Made by a program: the position numbers and the translations under genes
Notes under the pieces: generated by a model
Database searches by the model: none
Seen by the model: the letters and a program-made list of their open reading frames with translations, nothing else
What the model was told of the DNA's origin: nothing
In this document: positions 34,981-36,164 of the stretch, one piece after another
How the letters are laid out: the number at the start of each line of letters is the position of its first letter
How positions within the stretch are numbered: the first letter of the stretch is position 1
From: Burkholderiales bacterium
Lineage (GTDB): Bacteria; Pseudomonadota; Gammaproteobacteria; Burkholderiales; Burkholderiaceae_C
Direction of reading: 5' to 3'
Length of the DNA: 36,164 bases
Assembly (NCBI GenBank): GCA_003963005.1
Contig: RXJW01000071.1
Span: 1-36,164, forward strand

Positions 34981-35007
34981 CGGCGGCGCCTCAACACGGC
35001 GCCGCTG
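34981..35007 (+). terminator. GC hairpin between ispH and serS
   Basis: Bases 34983-34990 (GCGGCGCC) and 34998-35005 (GGCGCCGC) pair exactly, and the stem extends two more pairs with one G-T. It lies 20 bp after the ispH stop. The sequence after it is only moderately T-rich (TGTCGTCTCTG), so it may attenuate rather than stop transcription into serS. Confidence 0.45.
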
Positions 35008-35017
35008 TCGTCTCTGA

Positions 35018-36164
<1,147 letters not shown>

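Overview
The window is GC-rich chromosomal DNA, almost fully coding. Gene content and order point to a betaproteobacterium of the order Burkholderiales, probably near the Leptothrix/Rubrivivax/Ideonella group. This placement is inferred from gene order (greB, spoT, rpoZ, gmk, then yicC, Ser/Thr kinase, PP2C, rph, rdgB, hemW) and protein style, not from a database search. No rRNA, tRNA, CRISPR array, insertion sequence or phage gene was seen.

Layout. (1) 1-3749: end of greB, then a minus-strand stringent-response/transcription cluster gmk -> rpoZ -> spoT with a clear intrinsic terminator between rpoZ and spoT. (2) 3683-19430: a block of about 16 kb with accessory character lying between gmk and yicC. 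It holds a strongly diverged EarP-like protein, a tripartite RND efflux operon (adaptor, pump, outer-membrane channel), three related hybrid histidine kinases with TPR-like periplasmic sensors (one apparently intact, one with a degenerate ATP-binding domain, one broken by a frameshift and internal deletions) and a methyl-accepting chemotaxis protein. (3) 19819-25291: core genes again: yicC on the minus strand, then a tight plus-strand run of Ser/Thr kinase, PP2C phosphatase, rph, rdgB and hemW. (4) 25263-26596: a LysR regulator divergent from a small secreted protein of unknown function. (5) 26597-29211: cheR-cheD-cheB on the minus strand. (6) 29411-31330: a plus-strand overlapping operon of diguanylate cyclase, FlhG/FleN-like ATPase and group II truncated hemoglobin. 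(7) 31386-33501: TonB-like protein, Smr-domain protein and RadC on the minus strand. (8) 33541-36164: SlpA-type FKBP, ispH and the first part of serS.

How the parts fit. The core genes cover (p)ppGpp turnover, RNA and nucleotide quality control, and isoprenoid, heme and tRNA-charging functions. The che genes, the diguanylate cyclase and FlhG form a motility/c-di-GMP neighbourhood, and the MCP in the accessory block may feed the same chemotaxis system. The most unusual content is the accessory block. Its kinase trio shows one working-looking kinase next to a probable pseudokinase and a decaying third copy, tail-to-tail with an efflux operon, and its EarP-like protein has lost the residues known to matter in EarP. 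All functional statements are from reading the sequence and family knowledge; no search or alignment tool was run.
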